From: Firmicutes bacterium CAG:882
GTDB taxonomy: Bacteria; Bacillota; Clostridia; Lachnospirales; Lachnospiraceae
Assembly: GCA_000435595.1 (NCBI GenBank)
Contig: FR895427.1
Span: forward strand, 13,130 to 32,268
Length of the DNA stretch: 19,139 bases
Direction: 5' to 3'
In this document: one piece after another, positions 1 through 7,242 of the stretch
How positions within the stretch are numbered: position 1 is the stretch's first letter
Layout: each line of letters starts with the position of its first letter
The notes under the pieces: model-generated
What the model saw: only the letters and a program-made list of their open reading frames with translations
Database searches by the model: none
Told to the model about the DNA's origin: nothing
Made by a program: the position numbers and the translations under genes

Positions 1-374
1 TCAACCTCTTCATGCTCAGCCTCAGGCTTAACCTCCTGCTTTGGAGCAGGTGCCGCTGCCCTAACCTCTTCATGCTTAGGTTCAGCCTTCTTGACAACAG
101 GCTTCTCCTCTTTCTTAGGTTCAGTCTTCTTGACAGCAGGCTTCTCCTCAGTCTTAGTCTCTGCAACCTTACCCTTAACAGCCTGCTCGAACTCGTCAAC
201 ATTCTCTGCCACACGAACCTTGATAACTGCCGGACGCTTACCTATTCCTAAGAATCCATTGTTTCCCTTGTCAACTACCACATAATCAAGCTTATTGCTT
301 GTCACTGAAAGCTTAATCGTCGCATTAGTAATGGCTTCGTCTACCGTTTTACCGGTAATCTCTATATACTCCAT
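1..374 (-). CDS. jag: Jag/KhpB RNA-binding protein, N-terminal part (runs off the window)
   Basis: Cytoplasmic RNA-binding protein of the Jag/SpoIIIJ-associated family, normally made of a Jag_N domain, a charged linker, a KH domain and an R3H domain. Only the first 124 codons are inside the window. The start MEYIEITGKTVDEAI and the segment NNGFLGIGKRPAVIKVRV (about residues 42-59) match the Jag_N domain. The rest is a Lys/Glu/Pro/Val-rich low-complexity linker with a 13-residue tandem repeat. The KH and R3H domains would lie to the left of the window. The start is fixed by a GGAGGAAA ribosome site at 381-388. It begins 18 bases after the yidC stop, the usual last position of the rpmH-rnpA-yidD-yidC-jag operon. 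In other Firmicutes the protein affects small-RNA binding and cell elongation; that role is family knowledge, not visible here. Confidence 0.9.
   Translation of the reverse strand, partial: MEYIEITGKTVDEAITNATIKLSVTSNKLDYVVVDKGNNGFLGIGKRPAVIKVRVAENVDEFEQAVKGKVAETKTEEKPAVKKTEPKKEEKPVVKKAEPKHEEVRAAAPAPKQEVKPEAEHEEV
79..156 (-). repeat. Two tandem 39-nt repeats in the jag linker
   Basis: Units at 79-117 and 118-156 are near-identical. On the minus strand they encode KTEEKPAVKKTEP and KKEEKPVVKKAEP. A further 14-base identity (AACCTCTTCATGCT) occurs at 3-16 and 63-76, so the whole linker seems to have grown by in-frame duplication. Unit length is a multiple of three, so copy-number change would keep the frame. 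Confidence 0.85.
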
Positions 375-392
375 GATATCTTTCCTCCAATA

Positions 393-1601
393 CTAATTCT
401 TTGAATTTTTCTCATTGTACATCTTAACCATATTCGCCTTAGAAGCAAGTGAACCCGGCTTCGCGTTCTGGTTATAATATTCTGTGGAATCCTTAATCTC
501 TTTAGCTCTCTCGCCTCTTCTGGCAATCTCTTCCTCTTTCTTCTGAACAGCTTCCTCATAATTGGTAACTGCTGAGGTATCTACCTTCTTAGGTGGGAGT
601 CCCTGTCTTGCTCTCTTCTTATTAACCTTCTCCATGTTCTTTGCGATAAGCTGCTCTACGTCAACCTTATCCATGTACTTGTTAATAAATATCTGCTGAA
701 TACACTGAACAACGCTTCCCATAATCCAGTAAAGTCCAAGACCGCTAGGCATGGAAATACAGAAAACGGCTGAGATAATAGGCATCATTGTGTTCATCAT
801 CTTCATTGACTGTGCTGCCGTATTGCTCTCATCGTTATTGTTAACCGGACTCTTGCTCTGCATAAGCTTAACCGAAAGCCACTGAGTAAGACCTGCAAGA
901 AGCGGTATTATAAGTGCAAGGCTTAATTTAAAGCCCGGAGCCGTTGCTAAGTTAATTCCAAAAAAGTTGTTAACATGTAAAATTTTCTCAGACTGTGCCG
1001 CTATAGTGTCCGACACTGTAGGAAAAGCATTTTTAAGTGTCTCCCACTGGTCTGCCGAAAATGCGTTAAAAAACTGAAGAAGTCCGTCTTCAGTGTCGTA
1101 TGTCGCCGTTGTAAGACCACTGTCTATAAGCACCTGACTGTAGTTGGCAACACCTGTTATCGCGCTGATTATCGGCTCGAACAGCTCCTTAACTCTCGGA
1201 ACATACTTAGGAATATCACGTACAACCGCGAAAATTCCGTAAAAAATAGGAAGCTGGATGAACATCTGAAGACATCCGCCCGTAGGAGATGTTCCGTACT
1301 TCTCATAGATTGCCTTTGTCTCTGCCTGCATCTTCTGCATAGATGCAGTATCATTCTTGCCCTTGTACTTATTCTGAACCGCTGCGAGCTCCGGCTGCAT
1401 CATGGATGACAGCTTGGAAAATCTTTGCTGCTTTATTGTCATAGGCATCATGATGAGCCTTACAATAATCGTGAACAGAATTATACATAAACCGATGTTG
1501 AATCCACCGGTGATAAAGAACAGGGCCTGCATAATATAGCCCATTAACAAGGCGATAAAATCAATAATATCACCTATAATAGGCACCCTTAATAAAATCA
1601 T
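393..1601 (-). CDS. yidC: YidC/Oxa1-family membrane protein insertase
   Basis: Polytopic membrane insertase that helps fold and insert membrane proteins, alone or with SecYEG. Length is 402 aa. Hydrophobic segments lie near residues 10-50, and the conserved arginine of the hydrophilic groove appears in TIIVRLIMMPMTIKQQRFSK (Arg48), followed by the family pattern MQPELAAVQNKYKG. A second typical block is GGCLQMFIQLPIFYGIFAVVR. Near the C-terminus, PSGLGLYWIMGSVVQCIQQIFINKY marks the last transmembrane pair, followed by a long basic tail of about 90 residues, as in Gram-positive homologues that bind ribosomes. No lipobox signal peptide is obvious at the N-terminus, unlike B. subtilis SpoIIIJ. 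The region between about residues 125 and 230 is longer than in Bacillus and is probably extracytoplasmic. The start at 1601 has a GGAAGG-like site shortly upstream. It sits between yidD and jag in the operon. Confidence 0.95.
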   Translation of the reverse strand: MILLRVPIIGDIIDFIALLMGYIMQALFFITGGFNIGLCIILFTIIVRLIMMPMTIKQQRFSKLSSMMQPELAAVQNKYKGKNDTASMQKMQAETKAIYEKYGTSPTGGCLQMFIQLPIFYGIFAVVRDIPKYVPRVKELFEPIISAITGVANYSQVLIDSGLTTATYDTEDGLLQFFNAFSADQWETLKNAFPTVSDTIAAQSEKILHVNNFFGINLATAPGFKLSLALIIPLLAGLTQWLSVKLMQSKSPVNNNDESNTAAQSMKMMNTMMPIISAVFCISMPSGLGLYWIMGSVVQCIQQIFINKYMDKVDVEQLIAKNMEKVNKKRARQGLPPKKVDTSAVTNYEEAVQKKEEEIARRGERAKEIKDSTEYYNQNAKPGSLASKANMVKMYNEKNSKN

Positions 1602-1657
1602 TATTAACCCATTCCTTCCCTGTCATTTCCATTAACCATGAAACAACACATTAATAA

Positions 1658-1680
1658 AAGTTAAATTCTCTGTTTAACTT
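1658..1680 (-). terminator. Weak AT-rich hairpin at the yidD stop
   Basis: On the minus strand AAGTTAAA and TTTAACTT form an 8-bp stem around a 7-base loop, overlapping the yidD stop codon and followed by TTATT. The stem is almost all A-T, so any termination would be partial. It may act as an internal attenuator or 3'-end processing site between yidD and yidC, or do nothing. Confidence 0.35.
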
Positions 1681-1891
1681 ATGGTACAGGGTCATAACCG
1701 CCTTTTGCAAAAGGGTTACACCGAAGAATTCTCTTTGTAGTTAAATAGCTGCCCTTAAGGGCACCGTATTTCTCAATAGCTTCAACAGCATATTGAGAAC
1801 ATGTTGGAGTGTATATACAGGTAGGATATTTTTTCATTGGTGAAAGATATTTTCGGTAAAATCTTACCATGGCAATCATTACCTTCTTCAT
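1679..1891 (-). CDS. yidD: Membrane protein insertion efficiency factor YidD
   Basis: Small membrane-associated protein (70 aa) thought to assist YidC-dependent membrane protein insertion. It has the complete family pattern: FYRKYLSP near residue 11, the CxxxxxCSQY block (Cys25, Cys31), RILRCNPF with Cys58, and the terminal GGYDPVP. The amphipathic basic N-terminus is typical. It starts 5 bases after the rnpA stop, and its ribosome site (GAGGTG) lies within the last rnpA codons, so translation of the two is probably coupled. Confidence 0.95.
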   Translation of the reverse strand: MKKVMIAMVRFYRKYLSPMKKYPTCIYTPTCSQYAVEAIEKYGALKGSYLTTKRILRCNPFAKGGYDPVP

Positions 1892-1896
1892 AACAA

Positions 1897-2238
1897 CTAT
1901 TCACCTCGATAAATTCCATGAAGCTTCAAAATATGAATAAGAGCACTCTCCGTATCGGCATAACCCTTACCCTTGTGTGTCGCTCTTGAAATAATCACGA
2001 TATCATAACCGGACTGTATACTACCGTAATTCAGTCTGCAGGCTTCTCTTATAAGCCGTGTCAGACGATGCCGGACAATACTGTTCCCGACCTTCTTACT
2101 CACAGATATACCAATTCTTGTTATATCCGTTCCATTCTCCAAAACATACATGACCAGATACTTGTTGGCATAAGACTTACCTCTCTTATATACCTCTTGA
2201 AATTCGATGTTTTTCTTCAAAGTCTCATAACTGCTCAT
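1897..2238 (-). CDS. rnpA: Ribonuclease P protein component
   Basis: Protein subunit of RNase P, which with the rnpB RNA removes 5' leaders from pre-tRNA. Length is 113 aa, normal for the family. The N-terminal aromatic region EFQEVYKRGKSYANKYLVMYV is followed by RIGISVSKKVGNSIVRHRLTR. The usual RNR signature reads RHR here (residues 56-58), with Asn replaced by His; the basic residues that contact RNA are kept. YDIVIISRA is the expected central strand. It lies in its conserved place between rpmH and yidD. Its GGAGG site is 11 bases from the start, slightly long, and sits beside a 6-bp hairpin (2254-2268) and an upstream terminator-like hairpin, suggesting its expression is held below that of rpmH. 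Confidence 0.96.
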   Translation of the reverse strand: MSSYETLKKNIEFQEVYKRGKSYANKYLVMYVLENGTDITRIGISVSKKVGNSIVRHRLTRLIREACRLNYGSIQSGYDIVIISRATHKGKGYADTESALIHILKLHGIYRGE

Positions 2239-2268
2239 GTGTCCGTCTGCCTCCTATGATTTTCATAG

Positions 2269-2293
2269 AAAAAAGGCCACACACCTGCGGCCT
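2269..2293 (-). terminator. Terminator or attenuator between rpmH and rnpA
   Basis: On the minus strand AGGCCGCA, loop GGTG, TGTGGCCT form an 8-bp stem with one G-U pair, directly followed by a run of T. It overlaps the rpmH stop codon. This has the form of an intrinsic terminator inside an operon, so partial read-through is the likely outcome, giving more L34 transcript than RnpA transcript. Confidence 0.7.
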
Positions 2294-2426
2294 ATACTGT
2301 TAAGCTCTTTCTTCCCTTAGCTCTTCTTGCAGATAAAACCTTTCTGCCGTTAGCTGTGCTCATTCTTGCTCTGAAACCGTGAACCTTGTTTCTCTGTCTC
2401 TTCTTTGGATGGAATGTCTGCTTCAT
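2292..2426 (-). CDS. rpmH: Large-subunit ribosomal protein L34
   Basis: L34, a 44-residue, very basic structural protein of the 50S subunit. MKQTFHPKKRQRNKVHGFR, then ARMSTANGRKVLSARRAKGR, is the full family pattern. The frame is open for 17 codons further upstream, but the extra peptide is not L34-like and the start at 2426 has an AAGGAGGTG site at 2436-2444, about ten bases upstream. It is the first gene of the leftward operon and faces dnaA across the origin, the arrangement usual in bacteria. Confidence 0.97.
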   Translation of the reverse strand: MKQTFHPKKRQRNKVHGFRARMSTANGRKVLSARRAKGRKSLTV

Positions 2427-2480
2427 ATTCTCGTGCACCTCCTTTTCGTTAACAATATGGCATAATTCGGTAAGCATATC

Positions 2481-2509
2481 ATTATAATAGTAAAAAACAT
2501 CATTCTCAT
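2481..2509 (-). promoter_or_regulatory. Candidate sigma-A promoter of rpmH operon
   Basis: Minus-strand -10 box TATAAT (2481-2486), 17-base spacer, and a weak -35 box ATGAGA (2504-2509, 4 of 6 matches). Transcription would begin near 2475 and give a leader of about 50 bases before rpmH. The perfect -10 is the main evidence. Confidence 0.55.
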
Positions 2510-2686
2510 TTTATTCATTTTGCCCTGCAAAGTCAAGCTTTTTTTACAGAATAGGCGATTTCGTTAAAATTCTCTGTTCTGTCGGTGTATCTGTATTAAT
2601 ACTGTTTTTCATTAATCCCTCAATCGGGGTGTAATTTTATTATAATTATTGACAACCTGTCAGTTGAAAAAACAATATCAAAAAAG

Positions 2687-2814
2687 TTATCCCCAAATTG
2701 TGGATAACTTGTGGATAACTCTGTTCATTATTGTTATTAACTTGTTGATTTTATTCACAAACCCTTTATTTTAGGCTCTGGATAATGTTAATTAAGATAT
2801 TCACATTTTACACA
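2687..2814. other. oriC, upstream DnaA-box cluster
   Basis: DnaA boxes (consensus TTATNCACA): perfect TGTGGATAA at 2699-2707 and 2710-2718 (reverse orientation), TTATTCACA at 2751-2759, and one-mismatch sites TTATCCCCA at 2687-2695, ATATTCACA at 2797-2805 and TTTTACACA at 2806-2814. The first three lie within 32 bases. Position between rpmH and dnaA is the classical incC-type origin site. These boxes also lie upstream of the dnaA promoter, so DnaA may repress its own gene. Confidence 0.9.
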
Positions 2815-2905
2815 AAGAATATTTTTACAAATTTTTCTTTTTTCTGAAAGATATAATATATGGTTCTTAAATAAAATTATTATGTCAACCTATTTGTAGT
2901 ATAAA
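2806..2905. other. AT-rich stretch, candidate DNA-unwinding element
   Basis: About 100 bases with very little G or C, including long T and A runs and ATATAATATATG, adjoining the last upstream DnaA boxes. AT-rich DNA next to boxes is where unwinding is expected, but in B. subtilis unwinding occurs in the dnaA-dnaN gap, so the AT-rich part of 4595-4760 is an equal candidate. The rest of 2427-3027 has no gene that I can support. Confidence 0.4.
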
Positions 2906-2965
2906 AAAAATACTCTCCATCCTGCTTTTCCAACCAAATTAATGCCCATAAACTTCGATATTCCA

Positions 2966-2994
2966 TTGAAAAAATACTTATTTTAAGGTATAAT
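2966..2994 (+). promoter_or_regulatory. Sigma-A promoter of dnaA
   Basis: TTGAAA (2966-2971), 17-base spacer, TATAAT (2989-2994): near-consensus on both boxes with ideal spacing. Transcription should start near 3001, leaving a leader of about 27 bases before the preferred dnaA start at 3028. Confidence 0.85.
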
Positions 2995-3027
2995 ATGTTA
3001 GAATGACACAAAATGGGAGAATTATCG

Positions 3028-4428
3028 ATGATTGCAGAAATTAAAGAAAAATGGCCTCTTATTTTAGAGACAATCAAGAATGAACATGAAATCAGTGATG
3101 TATCCTTCAAGACCTGGCTTCTGCCTCTTGAACCTTATGATACCCACAATGATGTACTGTTTTTATTGGTTTCAGACGAGAAGCTTGGCCAAAACTATAT
3201 CAAATATATAGACAAGAAGTACAAGATTCCCATTAAGGTTGCTATTGCGGAATGCACGAACATGGAGCTTGATATTCAATTCATATTCCCAAGCCAGACC
3301 AAGGATATTGATAAGCTCGTTCATTCCCAGACTCAGGGCAGCTCGGTAAAATCGGCCGTCATAAGCGAAACTACCACGGGAGAAGTCTATGACAAGGCAG
3401 GTCTCAACCGCAAATACACCTTCGATACCTTTGTCGTAGGTGACAACAACAGCTTTGCGCACGCCGCTGCACTTGCCGTTGCCGAATCTCCGGCGGAAGC
3501 ATATAATCCTCTTTTCATATATGGAGGAGTAGGACTTGGTAAGACGCATCTTATGCAGTCCATTGGTAACTTTATATTACAGCAGGATCCGACCAAGAAG
3601 GTTATGTATGTCACTTCTGAGACATTCACCAACGAACTTGTCGAGTCCATCAAAAATGACCGTACCAACACCAACCAGAAGTTCCGTGACAAATACAGGA
3701 AGGTTGACGTTCTTCTTATTGACGATATCCAGTTCATTGCCGGCAAGGAAAGTACCCAGGAAGAGTTTTTCCACACTTTCAATGCGCTTCGCGAATCCAA
3801 GAAGCAGATTGTTATATCATCCGATCGTCCGCCTAAGGATATTGCGACACTGGAGGACAGACTCCGCTCCAGATTTGAGTGGGGACTTACCGTAGATATT
3901 GCACCACCTTCTTATGAGACAAGAATGGCAATTCTCCGCAAGAAGGCTGAATCTGAGAACCTTAATGTACCTAACGATATATTAGAATATATTGCCAACA
4001 ACATAAAATCCAATATCCGAGAGCTTGAAGGTTCACTCACCAAGCTCACGGCATTTGCAAAGTTTACACATAACGATCTTAGCATAGCACTTGCTGAGGA
4101 GGCTCTTCGTGACATCATCTTCCCTAATGAGACCAGAGATGTAACACCTGAACTCATCATCAAGACAGTTTCCGACCATTTTGGTATTACGCCTGCCGAC
4201 ATCACGTCACATAAGCGTAACAAGGAGATTGTATATCCTCGCCAGATTGCTATGTATCTTTGTCGTACCATGGCGGATGTTCCTCTTGCCACAATCGGTA
4301 AGCTTATCGGAAACCGTGACCACACAACCGTAATTCACGGAGCGGACAAGATTTCTGATGAAATCAAGAACAATCCTCAGACAAAGGAGCTTATAGATAT
4401 TCTTATCAAGAAGATTAATCCATCATGA
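3028..4428 (+). CDS. dnaA: Chromosomal replication initiator DnaA
   Basis: AAA+ ATPase that binds DnaA boxes, opens oriC and loads the helicase; it also regulates transcription. Domain I is about residues 1-85, a short linker follows, then AAA+ domain III with Walker A GGVGLGKT (166-173), Walker B LLIDD (near 229-233) and the family block LRSRFEWGL, then DNA-binding domain IV ending in GNRDHTTVIHGAD (428-440), the DnaA signature. I chose 3028 (466 aa) over the in-frame ATG at 3013: the GGGAG at 3015-3019 is 8 bases before 3028, whereas 3013 has no ribosome site and would sit only about 12 bases from the predicted transcript start. It lies between two DnaA-box clusters, so autoregulation is likely. 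A hairpin overlaps its stop. Confidence 0.97.
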   Translation: MIAEIKEKWPLILETIKNEHEISDVSFKTWLLPLEPYDTHNDVLFLLVSDEKLGQNYIKYIDKKYKIPIKVAIAECTNMELDIQFIFPSQTKDIDKLVHSQTQGSSVKSAVISETTTGEVYDKAGLNRKYTFDTFVVGDNNSFAHAAALAVAESPAEAYNPLFIYGGVGLGKTHLMQSIGNFILQQDPTKKVMYVTSETFTNELVESIKNDRTNTNQKFRDKYRKVDVLLIDDIQFIAGKESTQEEFFHTFNALRESKKQIVISSDRPPKDIATLEDRLRSRFEWGLTVDIAPPSYETRMAILRKKAESENLNVPNDILEYIANNIKSNIRELEGSLTKLTAFAKFTHNDLSIALAEEALRDIIFPNETRDVTPELIIKTVSDHFGITPADITSHKRNKEIVYPRQIAMYLCRTMADVPLATIGKLIGNRDHTTVIHGADKISDEIKNNPQTKELIDILIKKINPS

Positions 4429-4445
4429 TATGCCATACATGATGG
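4420..4445 (+). terminator. Perfect 8-bp inverted repeat over the dnaA stop
   Basis: CCATCATG and CATGATGG flank a 10-base spacer and include the dnaA stop codon. No T-run follows, so it is a poor intrinsic terminator. It could stabilise the 3' end of dnaA mRNA or be a protein-binding palindrome. Confidence 0.35.
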
Positions 4446-4513
4446 TATTTCTCAAGATAAGTTATCACCATTATTTAGAACCCATTATAATAAGGAAGAA
4501 ACTCATAATAGAT

Positions 4514-4722
4514 TGTGGATAACCCATTGAACAAGCTTGTGGATAAGTAGTTGATAATTATGTTTTTCATGTGAATAACCTCTGAGTTTTTCCACAGAGA
4601 ATTTTTTTTTAAAATCTTGTCCACATCAGTTTAACAGCTTGTCCTTTGATTATTAACAGACTTATCCTTTTTCTGAAACCCTTGATTTTAAAGGCTTCAG
4701 AACGGTTATCAACATATTCACA
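4514..4722. other. oriC, downstream DnaA-box cluster (dnaA-dnaN gap)
   Basis: Perfect boxes TGTGGATAA at 4514-4522 and 4538-4546 and TGTGAATAA at 4570-4578, all in reverse orientation; one-mismatch sites TTTTCCACA at 4588-4596, TTGTCCACA at 4617-4625, TTATCAACA at 4706-4714 and ATATTCACA at 4714-4722 in forward orientation. The 379-base gap 4429-4807 is otherwise AT-rich and holds no gene I can support. With the cluster at 2687-2814 it makes a two-part origin around dnaA. Confidence 0.88.
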
Positions 4723-4807
4723 GCCCCTAATACTACTACTGCTGTATTTTTTTATATATTTATTAACTCGTTCAACTTTACATTTCACCCGAAAGGAGTT
4801 TTTCACA

Positions 4808-5917
4808 ATGAAAATTATATGTACCAAATCAGACCTCTTAGCAGGTGTAAGCATAGTTCTCAAGGCAATACCTTCAAGAACAACAATGACTATATTAGAA
4901 TGTATACTTATTGATGCGTCCGCCGGAGAGATTAAGCTCACCGCCAATGACATGGAGCTTGGTATTGAGACTGTAATAAAGGGAGAGATTGAACAGCGAG
5001 GCAAGGTTGCCATCGATGCCAAGATTTTTTCCGATATCATCCGTAAGCTTCCGGACAGCGAAGTTACAATCGAGACTGATGACAACTATGTTGCCAGAAT
5101 TATCTGTGAGAAAGCCAACTTTACGATATCAGGAAAGGCTGGGGACGATTTTTCATATCTGCCTTATATAGAGAAGGATAAGTTCATCGAGCTTTCAAAG
5201 TTCGCACTCAAGGAGGTTATCAGACAGACAAGCTTTTCCATTGCCGACAATGAGAGCAGCAACAGAATAATGACAGGTGAACTTTTTGAAATTAATGAGA
5301 ATAATTTGAGAGTGGTTTCTCTTGATGGACACAGAATCTCCATCCGCAACATTGAACTTAACAGCTCCTATGAGCCAATCAAGGTTATTGTTCCGGGAAA
5401 GACGCTGAATGAAATCAGTAAAATTCTTTCAGGAGAAGCCGATGAGATGGTAGAGATATTCTTTACCAACAATCATATTCTCTTTGAGTTCGACAACACG
5501 AAGGTTGTATCAAGACTTATTGATGGAGAGTTCTTCAAGATTGACCAGATGCTCTCAAAAGATTATGAAACTAAGGTTGTAATCAATAAAAAAGAGTTTC
5601 TTGACTGTATCGACCGTTCAATGCTTCTTGTAAAAGAAGGAGACAAAAAGCCTATCATTGTAAATATTACAGACGGTTCTCTTGAGATTAAGATTAATTC
5701 GGCGATAGGTTCCATGAACGAGGATATAGATATTGTAAAAGAGGGTAAGGATATAATGATCGGCTTTAACGGAAGATTCCTTATGGATGCCCTCAAGGTT
5801 ATCGATGACGAGCAGATTTCAATATATCTTATGAATTCAAAGGCACCTTGCTTTATTCGAGATGATAAGAATGAGTATATATATCTTATTTTACCGGTTA
5901 ACTTCAACAACTACTAA
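4808..5917 (+). CDS. dnaN: DNA polymerase III sliding clamp (beta subunit)
   Basis: Ring-forming clamp that tethers DNA polymerase III and other proteins to DNA; loaded by the clamp loader at primed sites. Length is 369 aa, normal for the family, with three repeated clamp folds. The start MKIICTKSDLLAGVSIVLKA and SRTTMTILECILIDA are typical of domain 1, FSIADNESSNRIMTGELFEI of the domain 2 region, and the C-terminus ends YLILPVNFNNY, in place of the usual LxMPxR-type ending. The frame stays open 54 codons upstream, but that part overlaps DnaA boxes and is not clamp-like. The ATG at 4808 has AAAGGAG at 4792-4798, 9 bases away. It follows dnaA and leads into yaaA-recF. Confidence 0.96.
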   Translation: MKIICTKSDLLAGVSIVLKAIPSRTTMTILECILIDASAGEIKLTANDMELGIETVIKGEIEQRGKVAIDAKIFSDIIRKLPDSEVTIETDDNYVARIICEKANFTISGKAGDDFSYLPYIEKDKFIELSKFALKEVIRQTSFSIADNESSNRIMTGELFEINENNLRVVSLDGHRISIRNIELNSSYEPIKVIVPGKTLNEISKILSGEADEMVEIFFTNNHILFEFDNTKVVSRLIDGEFFKIDQMLSKDYETKVVINKKEFLDCIDRSMLLVKEGDKKPIIVNITDGSLEIKINSAIGSMNEDIDIVKEGKDIMIGFNGRFLMDALKVIDDEQISIYLMNSKAPCFIRDDKNEYIYLILPVNFNNY

Positions 5918-5939
5918 GCCGGATTAGGAAAGGAAATTT

Positions 5940-6149
5940 ATGGAAACAATTAAGCTCAGAGATGAATTTATTAAGCTTGGACAGGCACTTAAGGCAACAG
6001 GACTTGTTGAGTCGGGAGTTGACGCTAAGATGGTCATTCTTGACGGACAGGTTAAGGTCAATGGAACTGTCGAACTTCAGAGAGGTAAGAAGCTTCATGC
6101 CGGAGATGTTGTAGAATATGATGGGGAAACTATCAGAATAGAGGAATAA
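5940..6149 (+). CDS. yaaA: S4-domain RNA-binding protein YaaA
   Basis: A 69-residue protein made of a single S4 RNA-binding fold, of the YaaA/YbcJ type. LGQALKATGLVESGVDAKMV and the block DGQVKVNGTVELQRGKKLHAGDVV (about residues 38-61) are the S4 signature. The exact role is not established; family members are linked to ribosome assembly. An AGGAAAGGA site lies just upstream. Its invariable place between dnaN and recF in Firmicutes supports the call, and recF begins 6 bases after its stop. Confidence 0.92.
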   Translation: METIKLRDEFIKLGQALKATGLVESGVDAKMVILDGQVKVNGTVELQRGKKLHAGDVVEYDGETIRIEE

Positions 6150-6155
6150 CGGGTA

Positions 6156-7241
6156 ATGGTTATTGAGGCTCTTGATTTGCAAAATTATAGAAATTATGAG
6201 TTGCTCAGCATGAAATTCTCTGATAAGACCAACATTCTTTACGGTGACAACGCACAGGGAAAGACTAATATTCTTGAAGCCATATATGTTGCAGGCACGA
6301 CAAAGTCGCATCGCGCAAGCAAGGACAGAGAAATTATTGCCTTTAACAGTGAAGAAGCACATATAAGAATGATGGTACGAAAAAATAACATTCCCCACAG
6401 AATAGATATGCACCTGAAAAAGACAAAGACAAAGGGTGTTGCCATTGATGGTATTCCCATAAGGAGAGCTGTCGATTTGCTGGGCATAATCAATATCGTG
6501 TTTTTTTCTCCTGAGGATTTGAATATCATAAAAAGCGGTCCGGCTGAGAGACGAAGATTTATGGATATGGAATTATGCCAGCTTGATAAGATTTATGTTC
6601 ATAATCTTGTCAATTACAACAAGGTTCTAATTCAGAGAAATAAGCTTCTTAAGGATATTGGCTTTAATCCTTATCTTGCAGATACACTTGATGTGTGGGA
6701 TGAGCAGCTTGTAAGCTTTGGCAATGAGCTGATAAAAATAAGACGTAATTTTGTCAATAATCTTAATAGTATTATATATGATATACACGGAAGGCTCTCA
6801 GGCAATAAGGAGCAGCTTACACTTGTATACGAGCCTTCTGCAGAAGAGAAGGATTTTAAGAGGCTTCTGACGGAATCAAGGGACAGGGATATAAGACAGA
6901 AGACTACGGGATACGGACCACATCGCGATGACATCAGTTTTATTTTAGGTGATATGGATGTGAGAAAGTACGGGTCACAGGGACAACAGAGAACCTGTGC
7001 ATTGTCGCTTAAGCTGTCTGAGATTGAGCTCGTCAGGCTTGTGACGGGTGATAATCCTATACTGCTTCTCGACGATGTATTTTCGGAGCTTGATGCTAAC
7101 AGGCAGAATTATCTGCTTGACAGTATAGATAATGTGCAGACCATTGTAACCTGCACGGGACTTGATGAATTTATCAACTATCGTTTTCATTTAGACAAGG
7201 TTTTCTATGTGAAGGACGGTCATGTTACGGAAAAAAATTAA
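6156..7241 (+). CDS. recF: DNA replication/repair protein RecF
   Basis: SMC-like ATPase that works with RecO and RecR to load RecA at gaps and stalled forks. Length is 361 aa. Walker A GDNAQGKT is at 30-37, the ABC signature YGSQGQQR starts at 272, and Walker B ILLLDDVFSELD is at 302-313. LQNYRNY near the N-terminus is a RecF hallmark, and FFSPEDLNIIKSGPAERRRFMD is the conserved central block. It starts 6 bases after the yaaA stop with the ribosome site GAGG inside the end of yaaA, so the two are probably translated together. The remB-type small gene often found after recF in Bacillus is absent; gyrB follows directly. Confidence 0.96.
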   Translation: MVIEALDLQNYRNYELLSMKFSDKTNILYGDNAQGKTNILEAIYVAGTTKSHRASKDREIIAFNSEEAHIRMMVRKNNIPHRIDMHLKKTKTKGVAIDGIPIRRAVDLLGIINIVFFSPEDLNIIKSGPAERRRFMDMELCQLDKIYVHNLVNYNKVLIQRNKLLKDIGFNPYLADTLDVWDEQLVSFGNELIKIRRNFVNNLNSIIYDIHGRLSGNKEQLTLVYEPSAEEKDFKRLLTESRDRDIRQKTTGYGPHRDDISFILGDMDVRKYGSQGQQRTCALSLKLSEIELVRLVTGDNPILLLDDVFSELDANRQNYLLDSIDNVQTIVTCTGLDEFINYRFHLDKVFYVKDGHVTEKN

Positions 7242-7242
7242 T

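Noticed and set aside
12..285. Open frames on the plus strand with Leu/Ser/Arg-rich translations
   Set aside because: They lie antisense to the jag linker, and their composition simply reflects the complementary Lys/Glu/Pro repeat codons; no ribosome site.
2427..2477. N-terminal extension of rpmH by 17 codons
   Set aside because: L34 proteins begin MKQTF or similar; the strong AAGGAGGTG directs the start to 2426, and the extension would cover the leader and part of the promoter.
2880..3110. Minus-strand frame of 76 codons across the dnaA promoter
   Set aside because: It overlaps the dnaA promoter and 5' end, has no ribosome site and no recognisable product; a chance frame in AT-rich DNA.
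4646..4807. Upstream extension of dnaN by 54 codons
   Set aside because: The extension overlaps DnaA boxes, is not clamp-like, and has no ribosome site; AAAGGAG fixes the start at 4808.
4609..5085. Minus-strand frame of 158 codons antisense to dnaN and the origin gap
   Set aside because: Serine-rich low-information translation typical of an antisense shadow; dnaN on the other strand is certain.
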